A program made the position numbers and the translations under genes. This document shows positions 8,997 through 19,478 of a stretch of 64,000 nt of DNA, piece by piece (position 1 is the first letter of the stretch; each line of letters begins with the position of its first letter). The stretch is taken from the NCBI GenBank assembly GCA_964016985.1, contig OZ024823.1:32507473-32571472 (forward strand), read 5' to 3'. The notes under the pieces were generated by a model, which was not told the origin of the DNA, made no database searches, and saw nothing but the letters and a program-made list of their open reading frames with translations. Source of the stretch: Anodontia alba. Its lineage: Eukaryota > Mollusca > Bivalvia > Lucinida > Lucinidae.

Positions 8997-9890
8997 TTCC
9001 TGGAATTGATATCTTGACTTTGTATGAATTGGAAATACTGGCAAAAGTGTTCTTAGAGCAAACTCAGTCAGAACGCCTTTTTCTGGAAGAAACAACTGGC
9101 TTTCTGATCTGCCGTCCATGTCATCACGAGAACATACCTATATAATTTTGACCCCCTTAAACCCCACTTTTATATAGAAAAACTGGGGTTTACATGGGTA
9201 TACATTGTTTTTCTTATTTCTGCTCAAAAACATAGATTGTGGGTACTCGTTAGAACCGCCTCGTCGAGGCGGTTCTAACGAGTACCACAATCTATGTTTT
9301 GAGCAGAAATAAGAAAAATATGAGAATTTTTTATCTGAAAATTTTCATTTTTTGGTGGTAAAATTTTCAGTATATTTGAATAGGCATGTTTTCGTAATGT
9401 TATCCTTCAAATTGTCTCCTCTGCCGTGCGTGTTAGCCAAATAAAATTGATCGGTATGCAAAAGCAGGCGTTTTTCAGACAGATGCTCCATTTGGAAGCG
9501 TATAACTTCGTTATTAAACCGTGCTGCGACGCCAAATTTTGCAGAATTGCTGTTGAATGATGGCAGATTTATTTTATGCGAGAGAAAATACCAGATTTTG
9601 TTCCTGGGAAGAATGACCCTAGCAGAAAACGGATTTTGATACAAATTTCAGGAAAGTTTTATTTCAACCACCTCTCAAAGACTTATGTGGCAGTGAAATT
9701 AAGTCAGATTACTACTGCGAGGTCTTCAAACATTATTTGATATCCCCATAACGCATAAAAATCAAACGCTTTCTTTCTAGATTCTTACCGACACAATTTT
9801 TTCACATACGCTTTTTAAATCAACAATAATTACTTCTATCGTCTCGTTTGTCATCTGTCGTCCAAGGCGTCGCTTGTACGGTGTGTAGAA
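8997..9890. repeat. Dispersed repeat copy 1 (also at 11755-14660)
   Basis: TTCCTGGAATTGATAT..CTTTGTATGAA opens this copy. The same order of blocks (GAAATACTGGCAAAA, CTGGAAGAAACAAC, GTTCCTGGGAAG, GAAATTAAGTCAGATTACTA, TCATCTGTC) occurs at 11755-14660. Here the family D MITE (9122-9399) and adjoining sequence interrupt it, whereas the other copy is continuous at that point. A 99-codon open frame over 9345-9644 is not supported as a gene. Confidence 0.7.
9122..9399 (+). mobile_element. Family D MITE with central palindrome
   Basis: Ends CATCACGAGAACATACCTAT and ATAGGCATGTTTTCGTAATG (inverse). The left arm holds GACCCCCTTAAACCCCACTT, the right arm ATCTGAAAATTTTCAT; these arms are unrelated. The centre (9211-9317) is a near-perfect palindrome with apex GAACCGCCTCGTCGAGGCGG flanked by GTGGGTACTCGTTA. 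Non-coding. Confidence 0.82.
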
Positions 9891-10676
9891 GTAATCAATA
9901 CATTGAAGAGCTTGTTAGAAAATTACAAAATTCAAAATATCCGCCAAATAATGTAGACCCCTGCATATCCCTGTTTTCACTATATATTAAGGAGTAAATA
10001 TTGGGGCACATATTACATACTCTTGTTAATGTAATGTAGCGAATACCCCAGCTAGCATTCTACTTAAATCAATATTGAATATATAAGTACGTGTGTTTCT
10101 CTTAAAACGGCCATTTGATTATAAAAAATAAACTATTAACTACAGCCAGAACCTGATCTTTTTCATCATTAAAATCTACATTTTTACATTGCGAAACAGA
10201 ATGGACGGCCAGTGAGGTGCGCTTGCGCAAGCGTGACGTCATAATGGGAATCCCTGAAACCTCCTATAGAATGTGTACGTTGAAAATATCTTCAAAATTG
10301 TGCGTTTTCTGAAGAACAAAATCTGTAAAAGCAACTAAATACTGAAAATATCTATGAACTGGAATAATTGTGTGCAAAAATAGAGCCTCTGATTCTGACA
10401 GAAACGACGCGTAAGAAATGGTTGATATGTACATTGTACCTTATTTGTCAAATGTAATATAGTTCATAAAACCGACCGAATGCTCTCGGACAGTCTGTTG
10501 TGGAAGTTGTTTGTATATTGTTTATATACCATCTTAATACCTCTGTCATAAACCTTCGTTGACCATATGAATCATGTTTGAAAACAATCTAGTATCCAAA
10601 TTTTGGGTCGAAAAATGTTTCAATACGGTAGGTGACACTAGACACGGATCTCAATCGGTGTGGAGAGGAACAACGA
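9891..10676. other. No recognisable feature
   Basis: AT-rich sequence with no long open frame, no clear inverted repeat and no match to the other repeat families in the window. Confidence 0.5.
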
Positions 10677-10678
10677 TA

Positions 10679-11551
10679 TGGGGCGCCGTTTTAATATTTA
10701 TTCCCTATTTAAAGATATCCATAATTATTTATGGATGTCCATAATTCGAATTAGGGACATCCATAATTATTTATGGATATCCGTAATTATTCACGGATAT
10801 CCATAATTCGAAGTAGTGACGTCCATAATTCGAATTATGGATATCACTAATTCGAATTATAGTTATCCAATAAACTAAATGATTTATGGATATCATTAAT
10901 TCGAATTATGGATATCACTAATTCGATTTATGGATATCACTACGTCGTATTATGGATATTATCAATTCAGCCCGTTTGTGGATATCACTAATTCGAATTG
11001 TAGATATCACTATTTCGAATAAGTGATATTCATAATTCGAATTGGTGATGTCCATAAATCATTTATATTAGTGGATATCTATAATTCGAATTAGTGATAT
11101 CCAAAATTCGAATTATGGATATCAATAATTCTACCCTTTTACTGGCATCACTAATTCTCATTATGGATATTGATAATTCGTCTTGGCAAATAAAGTCATT
11201 TAAAAAAAGGCCTTTGTTGTGAATTATGGATATCTCTTTTTCGCATTATGATTATCAATAATTCAGCCCAATTTATCGATATCGCTAATTTGAATTATGG
11301 GTATCCATAATTTGAATTAGTGACATCACTCATTCAGCCCATTTATTGATATCCATAATTCTAATTATGGATATTCATGATTCGAATTAGTGATATCCAT
11401 AAATCGGGTTGAATTATGGATATCCATAATTTGTATTAGTGATATCAATAAATAGGCTGAATAAATGATATCACTAATTCGAATTACGGATATTCATAAT
11501 TCGAATTATGGATATCTATAAATATGGTATAAATAGTAAAACGGTGCCCCA
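10679..11551. mobile_element. TIR element filled with alternating short palindromes
   Basis: TGGGGCGCCGTTTTAATATT at the left and the inverse ATAGTAAAACGGTGCCCCA at the right are each flanked by TA (10677-10678, 11552-11553), suggesting a TA target duplication of the Tc1/mariner kind. The interior is a degenerate array in which GATATC and ATTCGAAT palindromes alternate every roughly 20 bp, joined by CATAA, CTAA or AGTG in either orientation. About twenty GATATC sites are present. No coding frame survives. A fragment of the same family (terminus GGAGCGCTGTTTTACTGTTT) is at 30.86 kb. Confidence 0.68.
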
Positions 11552-12070
11552 TACAACGGAACATCGATGGGGATGCTCAGTCTACTATTCTTTTAGCAAG
11601 AGTAGTTTTATGTTACTATTTTTTTTTCTCTCCTTTTAGATCCATCGGATACATCAGATAAAAACAACCATGAAACAATACCCGTGTTATTACTGTGATA
11701 AAAACTCTTGAGTTCCGAATCGCCAGAATGACGCTTATATTCTACTATTTAACCTTCCTGGAATTGATATGTTGACTTTGTATGAACTGGAAATACTGGC
11801 AAAAATGTTCTTTCAAAGTTTATACTAATGCATTAGTGCAAACTCAGTCAGAACGTTTTTTTCTGGAAGAAACAACTTTCTCAGACACTTGCTCCGTTTG
11901 AAAGCATATAACTTCGTCATTAACTCGAGCTGCGACGCAAAATTTTGCAGAATTGCTGCTGAATTATTGCAATTTTTTTACGCAAAAGAAAATACCAGAT
12001 TTTGTTCCTGGGAAGTATGACCCTAGCAGAAAACGTATTTTGGTGCAAATTTCAGGAAACATGTTTTTCC

Positions 12071-12982
12071 GGTGTGCAGACATTTGCTCACAAGACAACT
12101 GCTCACAAGACAGTTGCTCACAAGACATTTGCTCACGAGACAATTGCCCACATCCTTAATGGAAAATAAGACAATTGCTCACAAGATATTTGTTTATTTT
12201 ATTTATCTATGTGTTTAAGCAGAAACAAGTAATCACAATAGCACATGAAGTGAAATTCAAACACACAAATAATATATCACCCATATTATTACACCACAAC
12301 CTCTATATAACACTATTAATGGAAGCAGAAACCGTTTTAGTTAAACAACCGTGTTATATCCAAACAAAAATGTATAGCTTATATAGAAAAATGACCATTT
12401 ATGGTCATTTTTCTATATAATCTATAAATTTTTGGGGTCCATCTTGAAACTTTGTTATATCCATAACTTAGATTTTAACTCAATTAAAGCTGATTACTGT
12501 CTTTAATTAATCATTTCACTAATTTAAGGTGATTAATGTTAAAAGCTCACACTTAATTGATTAAGGAGATCAAATGTTATGGACTCTTATGAAATTCTGA
12601 AAACAAAAACATACAAATTATTAATGGTTAATTACAATTAATAATGATTATATTTATCAAGTTGCTTAATATATTTAACATTAATAAATTAAGCTGACTA
12701 ATGTTCAAAGTTAAGTGATGAGTTGGCTATCATTTCATCCAATTACTGATGTTTTTTTATAACTAATTAGCTGAAATCAGCTGATCAACTGCTACATAAT
12801 ATTTTGAGGGAAAAAATAGTCACCATAAAATATAGATAATATAAATAAAAGACTTTCAAAAAAAAAATAAAATCATGAAAAAAATGTGTTGTGAGCAATT
12901 GTCCTGTTTACCATTAAGATTGTGGGCAGTTGTCCTGTGAGCAATTGTGGGCAATTGTCTTGTGAGCAACTGTCATGGAATC
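12071..12982. mobile_element. Foldback element FB1, tandem-repeat termini, 8-bp TSD
   Basis: GTTTTTCC flanks both sides (12063-12070, 12983-12990). The left terminus is a run of TTGCTCACAAGACAA-type 15-16 bp units; the right terminus carries the inverse (TTGTCTTGTGAGCAA). The outermost parts GTGCAGACATTTGCTCAC and GTGAGCAACTGTCATGGAAT are also inverse. An internal palindrome (AGAAAAATGACCATTTATGG and inverse, 12377-12417) is present. An 8-bp duplication suggests a hAT-group transposase as mobiliser; this is inference. No transposase is encoded. Confidence 0.75.
12377..12417. repeat. Perfect short palindrome inside FB1
   Basis: TATAGAAAAATGACCATTTA continues directly into its inverse; near-zero loop. 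Confidence 0.85.
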
Positions 12983-13143
12983 GTTTTTCCACCACCTTAC
13001 ATAGGCTTATGCGTTTGTGAAATTAAGTCAGATTACTACTGCAGGGTCTTCAAATATTAAATAATATCCACATAATGCATAAAAGTCAAATGCTTTCTTT
13101 CCGGATATTCACCAGCACAATTTCTTCACGTATCCTTTTTATG

Positions 13144-14578
13144 AGTGTAGGACAAAATCCCTCCCGGACATAATCCCTTCTGCATATTTTTGTATAGATG
13201 GAAATAATCCCTCCCATGTTTTTGCAAGGTGGATATAATCCCTCCCGCTCAACTTTACAAGGTGGACAGAATCCCTTCAGTAAATTTTTCAGCTAGGTCA
13301 AAATCCCTTCTTTGGACAAAATCCCTTCTGCTTAATTTTCAAGGTGGATAGAATCCCCCCTGTATTTTATAATCTGCACACTCTTGTGTGTATACCGACA
13401 GCTGTTTCTGCACACAAATATCTGTCTTGTAAGTTCCTAAGCTGAATATGACTACCATGAACATATAAGTTGTATCAAAACAGATTTAAAACATGCTTTT
13501 TTTTTTCTTTTTTTTTTCCTCTAGATAAAGAAATATATTCTGTATTAATTGTCCTTGATAGTTACATCATTAAACACATTCACTATGAAGAAAGTGAAGA
13601 CCCTGATCAGACTGGGAAGATGTTCAGGCTGAGTTTTGGCTAGTCTCAAAGACAAAATTATTGGTTTTGTCATACAGTGGCCTGTGTATATGTTAATAAA
13701 ATGAGATAAAATATGTGCTTATTGGTGCTTATTTATTTATTTATTATACTTTCTTGTTAATTGGTGCCTAATGCATTCATACTGAATATGTTTGTAATCT
13801 AAATGTGCTAAAAAGCAATGTCCAATTGAGTGCTATTAAGGTCAATAATTTTTCTAATTGCCTAATTAATGGTCACAGTTAACCCATTTATCATTGTAAT
13901 CTTTCTAAACTTAAATGGTTGTCAATGCTGTTGGACACAAACAATTATTTAGAGAACAATGTTTGTTTGTTTGCTTGATTAAAATGTTGATAAATACTTT
14001 CTATTATAATTTTTTTTGTAAAAATTGAGCCCATGCACAACATTTCCTACTATTTCACATGTATGCCAAGCAAAGACTCAGATCTGACTGCACATCCAAA
14101 GTTTGATCAAATGCATCACTGTTTACTGTTTACTTAAAGGGAAACAAAGGTCCCATCAATTGTGACTGTGCAGTCTTATCAGAGTTTTCACTTGAAGAAC
14201 TTGCTATTCTAGGAAATGTTCAATGCGAGAAATTGGATCCTCCACATCCAAAAGTTTGATCAAAAGCATCACTGTTTACTGTTTACTTAAAGGGTAACGA
14301 AGGTCCCAAGAATTGTGGCTATACAGTCTTATTGGAAAATGCTAAAATAGTAGCCAAGTGGCCAGGAAAGATTCTGATCAGCTTGGATAGATGTAGAGGA
14401 TTTCAGCCGGGAGGGGTTTTGTCCTAGTTGGAAAATTCACAGAAGGGATTTTGTCCACCTTGTAAAAAAGAGCAGGGGGGATTATATCCACATTGCTAAA
14501 AACATGGAAGGGATTATGTCCACCTATACAAAAATGAGCAGAAGGGATTTCGTCCGGGAGGGATATTGTCCGTATACC
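13144..14578. mobile_element. Foldback element FB2, repeated-unit TIRs, 9-10 bp TSD
   Basis: CCTTTTTATG occurs at 13134-13143 and 14579-14588. The left arm (13144-13365) is built of units with GGACAAAATCCCTTCTG and GGTGGATATAATCCCTCC; the right arm (about 14400-14578) carries the inverse (CAGAAGGGATTTTGTCC, GGGAGGGATATTGTCC). The interior is AT-rich, holds a family B-like fragment (13585-13682) and a direct duplication of about 95 bp (near 14092 and 14243). TIRs made of tandem units and a 9-10 bp duplication fit the Foldback/MULE group. Non-coding. Confidence 0.78.
14092..14336 (+). repeat. Direct duplication inside FB2
   Basis: CACATCCAAAxGTTTGATCAAA..GCATCACTGTTTACTG..AAAGGTCCCA occurs at 14092-14185 and again at about 14243-14336, offset near 151 bp. 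Confidence 0.75.
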
Positions 14579-15825
14579 CCTTTTTATGCCAACAATGTTT
14601 ACATCTGTCGTATCGTAAATCATCTGTCCTCAAAGGCGCCGGTTATACGGTGTGTTCTAGCAACTTTGTTTCTTCTTTTCATATATCTGTCTTTATTTAC
14701 CCAATTGACAGAGTATTCTTCATTTCCCATATTATATGGTGAAATTCCGTGGTCTATACCACTCTAAACAAGACTGCTATCAAGATAAATGTTTATACCA
14801 CTCTAAACAAGGTTACTGTTCAAGGTTGCTCTAAACATGGTTGCTGTCAAGATAAATGTTTCCTGATATTTCCCCAACATATGTTTTTGCCATTACGCTA
14901 ACATGCCCACGTGAACAATAGTGTTCTACTCCATGGCCTTTCAACTCTACAAAAAAATGGACAATGATCACTATGTGATTATTAACGCCAAAAAATAGAT
15001 TATTGGAAGGCAAAGCCTTGATAAAAAGCATAAACTGAAAACGGATACAAAATATTCAAGTTGCAACATTGTAAGCACCTATATACAAGGTTGAGTGGCA
15101 AATTCCACCCCCGGTATTTTCCAGTGGAATTTGCCGGAATTTTCCGGCCTGGAAAATATGCCCAAAGTGGCAAATATGGCAAATATGATTTTGGTCTTAA
15201 AATATTGTAGAAATCTCGGCCAAGTCAACTAGAAATTGAAATATTAAACAGCTAGTCAGGTAAAAATAAAATCACAGGTATGCATTTAGCTGTGCCATTG
15301 ACACTGAATATATTGATCCTAAGTTTTTGGACAGACTCTAGACAGGCCTCTTAAAGAATGTTAAGATCAGAGCAGTCTGATCAGGTCCTTGACTGATTTG
15401 TCTGTTTATTTTCCCAACGACATGTTTTAAACACACAATTACGTTCAACTTTTAGGAAAGTTATACATTAATCGACTAGACTTTATAGTACAAAATTACT
15501 AAAACAACAAATTTAAGAAAATGTTTATTTAAGTAGGTAGAGCATAGCCAGAGGCAAAGATGAAAACAAGAAGATGTCATAATTTAGTTCTTTGTTTATA
15601 TAACTTAGACAATTAGTCTGGGTGGAATTGAAAATAGGTGTCTTAGGTGTGAATTGAGTAATTGTATGGCTTCAAGCATTTGTATACCCTAGAAGCTAGA
15701 ACATTACTGTTCATTATATGTCCTGAAATTTAGCTAAACACATCTAAAGCAAACTAACTAGCTAGACAGGCCACCTTCGACCTTCGAAGTGTGAACATCG
15801 TCTGCTGAATAATTAAAGAATAACC

Positions 15826-16595
15826 ATGAAACAGTCTGTTATACCTGCAGTACTACTCAGGGCCCTGAGTGAGTACAAGTTTGTTGGTCATCCTCTCTGG
15901 AGGATGGCCGACGGGAAGGATCATGTTCGGGTCGAACTGACCTTCCACAAGAATCTACCGACGCAACCTATCTACAAGAAGAGGGCCGAAAGCAGGAGGC
16001 AGCCTGCACCCTCTGCTGGCGAGTGGCACTACAGATTATGGAGACTACACCAGACACCATCACAGTTCCAAGACCACCACAGACAGCACAGCTTACACCA
16101 TCTCCAAGCATAAAGAAACCAGTTACACCGTCTCCTTCTCCAGAGATTCCACCGGCTAAGAGAACGAGAACAAAGTCGCCGAAGTATACCAGCAAGCAGC
16201 CGACACGGTACTTCCACGTCAAGATAGAGGACGAGTATCCACTACACGAGAAGTACGACCTCCAGGACGTCCACGCCACCACCTACAAGGTCATCATAAA
16301 GGCTACAAGAATACCCCGGGAAGACGAAGAAATCAATATTGATCTACCAGTATTCTTCGTCTACCAGAAAGAGAACAGACACTGGCTACAGATCAAGGGG
16401 CCAACCAGCAAGTTCTATGATGACCCGTGGTACTCCAACATTGAGATGCTGATGGCAGCCAACGGCGTGAGACAGACCAACACGGCTCACTGGTACGACG
16501 TCCTGGAAAAGTCATGCCAGGATCCCTTAGGGGTTGGTGGAGGACCACCGCTACTTCGGCTCGTGCCGCCAAGTTATCTTGGCAAGACTTACTAA
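15826..16595 (+). pseudogene. Frameshifted open frame, unrecognised protein
   Basis: An ATG at 15826 opens a frame starting MKQSVIPAVLLRALSEYKF and running through HPLWRMADGKDHVRVELTFH to about RQPAPSAGEWHYR; it then loses sense, while a second frame (from about 16023, first ATG 16038) runs to a TAA after 16592. The two frames overlap at 16023-16113, so one indel near 16020-16040 would join them. The second part has a Pro/Ser/Thr-rich linker with a basic KRTRTKSPK motif, then a mixed alpha/beta-like region with YFHVKIEDEYPLHEKYDLQD. Codons are GC-richer than the flanks. I do not recognise the family. It could be the DNA-binding or accessory protein of the surrounding transposon, or a captured host gene. 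Confidence 0.45.
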
Positions 16596-16619
16596 GTAGG
16601 TCAACTGGCGGCACGCGGA

Positions 16620-16800
16620 CTCGGGTGAGGACACCCAAAAAGTCCAAGGGTGAGGACACCCTCTCGGCTCTTGAGTGAGGACACTCTCTCGGCAACAGAG
16701 TGAGGACACTCTCTCTGCTCTTGGATGAGGACACCCACTCCTCGGCTTCTGGGTGAGGACTCCCACTTGGCTCCTGGGTGAGGACACCCACCTTGCACCC
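16620..16800 (+). repeat. Minisatellite, about 30-bp GTGAGGACAC unit
   Basis: GGGTGAGGACACCC / GAGTGAGGACACTC recurs seven to eight times with spacer CTCGGCTCTT. It immediately follows the stop of the unrecognised open frame. Long minus-strand open frames over it are repeat artefacts. Confidence 0.85.
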
Positions 16801-17187
16801 TTTCCGGCGACCGATCGATGACATGTGGCCTTTGACCGAAACTTTCGCACGACTCGAGCTGAGTGCCTAATGCATTTTGCAGTCGGAATTGACACGCATT
16901 AGGTACGAGATTAAAAGCTCATACTTTTCGACCGATACGCAAAATTCTGCAACTTACAGGCTGGACTACTACTCACGCACGAGGTCTGGACACGCACGAG
17001 GTCTGGACGTGCACGCACTCCGTGTCTGGGCGAGGTGACCTAGTTATGAACTATAACTAGGCACCGTTTCAAGCCAACCCAGTAGTCCAGTAAAACTAAT
17101 CCAGATTTATCTGGCGCTGCCTCTATGTGACTCAGTTGCCTGGCAGCGTTAAAAATCTGAAAACTGAACTGAAAACTAGACAGATCC

Positions 17188-17379
17188 TCCACAGTGAACA
17201 CCGACTTTCAGTGCCAGGTTTCAGTGAAACTCCTGAAAATGCCATCCAGTTCTGCGTCCATTGAGAGGGTGTTTTTTAACTTCGGCTTGATACAGACTAA
17301 ACTGCGAAACAGACTTGATCTCCAGAAAGCTGCGAAACTGTTTTTTTGTTACCGCTACCTCAGAGGCAATGCTGAGATT
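17188..17379 (+). pseudogene. hAT transposase C-terminal dimerisation fragment
   Basis: The frame contains LLKMPSSSASIERVFFNFGL followed by IQTKLRNRLDLQKAAKLFF and CYRYLRGNAEI. From family knowledge, 'SSASxERxFSxFGxIxTKLRNRL' with a following 'KLxxxYxxLR' is the conserved hATC dimerisation region. The upstream catalytic RNase-H-like domain is absent in this frame. The fragment is cut at 17380 by a family D MITE; past the MITE the reading resumes with GATTGACTGGTAG and stops at once. GATT occurs at both sides of the MITE. Confidence 0.82.
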
Positions 17380-17660
17380 CATCACGAAAACATGCCTATA
17401 TAAATTTGACCCCCTTAAACCCCACTTTTATATAGTAAAATTGGGGTTTACAGGGGTATACATTATTTTTCTTATTTCTGCTCAAAAACATAGATTGTGG
17501 GTACTCGTTAGAACCGCCTCGCCGAGGCGGTTCTAACGAGTACCCACAATCTATGTTTTGAGCAGAAATATGAAAAATATCAGAATTTTTATCTTAAAAT
17601 TTTCATTCTTTTGGTGGTAAAATTTTCAGTATATATTTGAATAGGCGTGTTTTCGTAATG
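17380..17660 (+). mobile_element. Family D MITE with central palindrome
   Basis: Ends CATCACGAAAACATGCCTAT and ATAGGCGTGTTTTCGTAATG. The central palindrome has apex GAACCGCCTCGCCGAGGCGG and GTGGGTACTCGTTA on both sides. It is inserted in the hAT transposase remnant, so it is younger than that element. Confidence 0.85.
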
Positions 17661-17971
17661 GATTGACTGGTAGACTGAGACTTTTATATAACATGTGTTT
17701 GACATTCTGTGCTGATAGTGTGCTAATATATGTTGTCAATTTCTGATAATCAGAGACTACCTTATATTTGAGTCTGACCTTCGGTCAAGTGGTGCTGTGT
17801 GTTGTCAGTTTTTGTTTAACAGAGACTATTGAAAATTCAGTGCTAGTTTTGTGTCAATCTCTGCTTAACAGAGACTTTCTTGTACTTGAGTCTGGCATTC
17901 AGTGCTATTCAGTGCTTGCTAAACAGTGACTGCTGTATTATGTGCTTTTGTATGTTGTGAATAGTTTCATA

Positions 17972-18302
17972 CAGTTGACTCTCTTTATCTCGACCTCGCT
18001 TATCTCGAATAACCGCTTATCTCGAAGTGAAAATCTGGTCCCTGCCTATACATGAAAACCTAACAACAGATGGAAAATATTGTAGAAAAGAGGAGAAATT
18101 GCTCCTAAGGAGCAATTTCTCCTCTTTTCCACAATATTTTCAATATATCTCTAACTTCAAAAGTCCAGTTACCTATCAATTTGTTAAATGCGGTTAATCA
18201 AATTATTTTTTCCTCAATTCTGCAAACCTGATATGTCGAACTACGGATATCTCGAAGTATTTCAGAGAGTCCCTTGGAATTCGAGATAACGAGAGTCGAC
18301 TG
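17972..18302. mobile_element. Family C pogo/Tigger-like MITE
   Basis: CAGTTGACTCTCTTTATCTC follows TA (17970-17971) and the inverse ATAACGAGAGTCGACTG precedes TA (18303-18304). The central palindrome (18067-18142) has arms ATTGTGGAAAAGAGGAGAAA...GCTCCT. Confidence 0.8.
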
Positions 18303-18306
18303 TATA

Positions 18307-18444
18307 TGCAAAAAGAAAAAAAAAAAAAACGAAGAAAAAAAAGAGAAAAGAAAAAAATATATAAAAAAGTTTTAAAAAAAAAGAAATAAAAGAAAAAAAA
18401 AATAAAAAAAAATAATAATAAAAAAAAAAAAAAAAAAAAAAAAG
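18307..18444 (+). repeat. A-rich low-complexity tract
   Basis: Poly-A interrupted by G, C and T; starts right after the family C MITE. The apparent minus-strand poly-Phe/Tyr open frame is an artefact. Confidence 0.95.
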
Positions 18445-18719
18445 ATAAAACACTATAAATAAAAAACCTGTAGTGGTAGCCTCAAGCCATCTGATGAGTA
18501 CTTTGGCGGGTACGAAACAGGAGATTTCATTATGTTCTATTTGGGGCCCAGACCAAACAGAAATCAAAGCGCCAAAAGGCACTGAAATGACAGATTCTAT
18601 CAGAAATTCATGAAAAAAAAAAATCTTAATTTGTATAAAACCTTCACAAGAAGAACGCGTAACGGCATTATGGACGGGTTTATCAGAAAGGTTAACCAAA
18701 ATGTAAACCTGCCGGGGTT

Positions 18720-19425
18720 CTCTATTTTAAAGGACGGATTTTTGAAAACCCGTCCAATAAAAAGGTTTCAAATTTGTTTAAAAATGTAGTACTACAAATT
18801 CAGTTATCAAATGCTTGCAGATGTTTATATATATTTAGTGCTATGAAGTTCACTTGATGTTTTGAAGTTTCCAAAAAAATATTTTGTCTCAAAATGTTGC
18901 AAAAAGCCAGTTATCACAATGCACAACATGCAATATAGAGCTAAAATTGAGATAAATTTTCTTCAATAACTTAATACCTGTAGCTAAAAATTGGTTGCAA
19001 ATGACGTCATTAAATTTGCTGTGCAAACCTGCAAATTTAAAACAAGATGCGGACCTTTCGTTGGGTTCTTTTTAAAGAAGTCAACTTGTTGTCTACTTTC
19101 ACTTTCACAATCGAGCATTCAATAAGAGGACTTGAGTAGTTAACGTTGCGCTGCCGATAGCAATGGAGATTTTCAACACTTTCCTTTTTTTCTGACAAAT
19201 AGTTACACTTTAAACCCAAGCATCCTTTTTATTAAAATGCCGCAGATAAAATTTTAATGTTAAGCAAATCAACAGCAGCGAGAATACATCTTGTAATGTT
19301 TGACTGTCCCTTTAATTCGACAGTATGAATTTTTTACACACGTCAAACAAATGGGCAAGTGCTCTGTGTAAAAGTTTTATCATACCATATTTTGAAATAT
19401 TGTCTTTATTTTCCCAAGGAGACAG
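18720..19425. other. No recognisable feature
   Basis: AT-rich interior of the putative hAT-like element; no long open frame and no repeat family recognised. Confidence 0.45.
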
Positions 19426-19429
19426 CATT

Positions 19430-19478
19430 TGACATTTCATGCTAGCTGATTCCTCATTTGAGACAATTTGCATGAAAT
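19430..19478. mobile_element. Family G short hairpin (degenerate)
   Basis: TGACATTTCATGC and GACAATTTGCATGAAAT in inverse. A further decayed copy lies near 19870-19910 (TATGCGATTCGTCCGC / AATTCATATGAAATGC). Confidence 0.5.

Larger units (their letters stand above)
11755..14660. repeat. Dispersed repeat copy 2, carrying two insertions
   Basis: Same blocks as 8997-9890, interrupted at 12071-12982 and 13144-14578 by inverted-repeat elements. The copy at 9.0-9.9 kb lacks both insertions and so serves as an empty-site reference: GGAAAGTTTTATTTCAACCA there corresponds to the split GTTTTTCC site here, and ACGCTTTTTAAATC to the split CTTTTTATG site. Confidence 0.72.

Noticed and set aside
9345..9644. 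99-codon minus-strand frame
   Set aside because: Half of it is family D MITE sequence and the rest is a dispersed repeat whose other copy (11.9 kb) does not keep the frame.
16393..16895. Minus-strand frames with repeated ECPHSRAERVSS-type peptides
   Set aside because: They read the GTGAGGACAC minisatellite in antisense.
17376..17664. GATT as the general target duplication of family D
   Set aside because: Seen only at this copy; the flanks of the other four copies do not show it.
18262..18699. 145-codon minus-strand frame with poly-Phe/Tyr
   Set aside because: Driven by the A-rich low-complexity tract and the end of a family C MITE.
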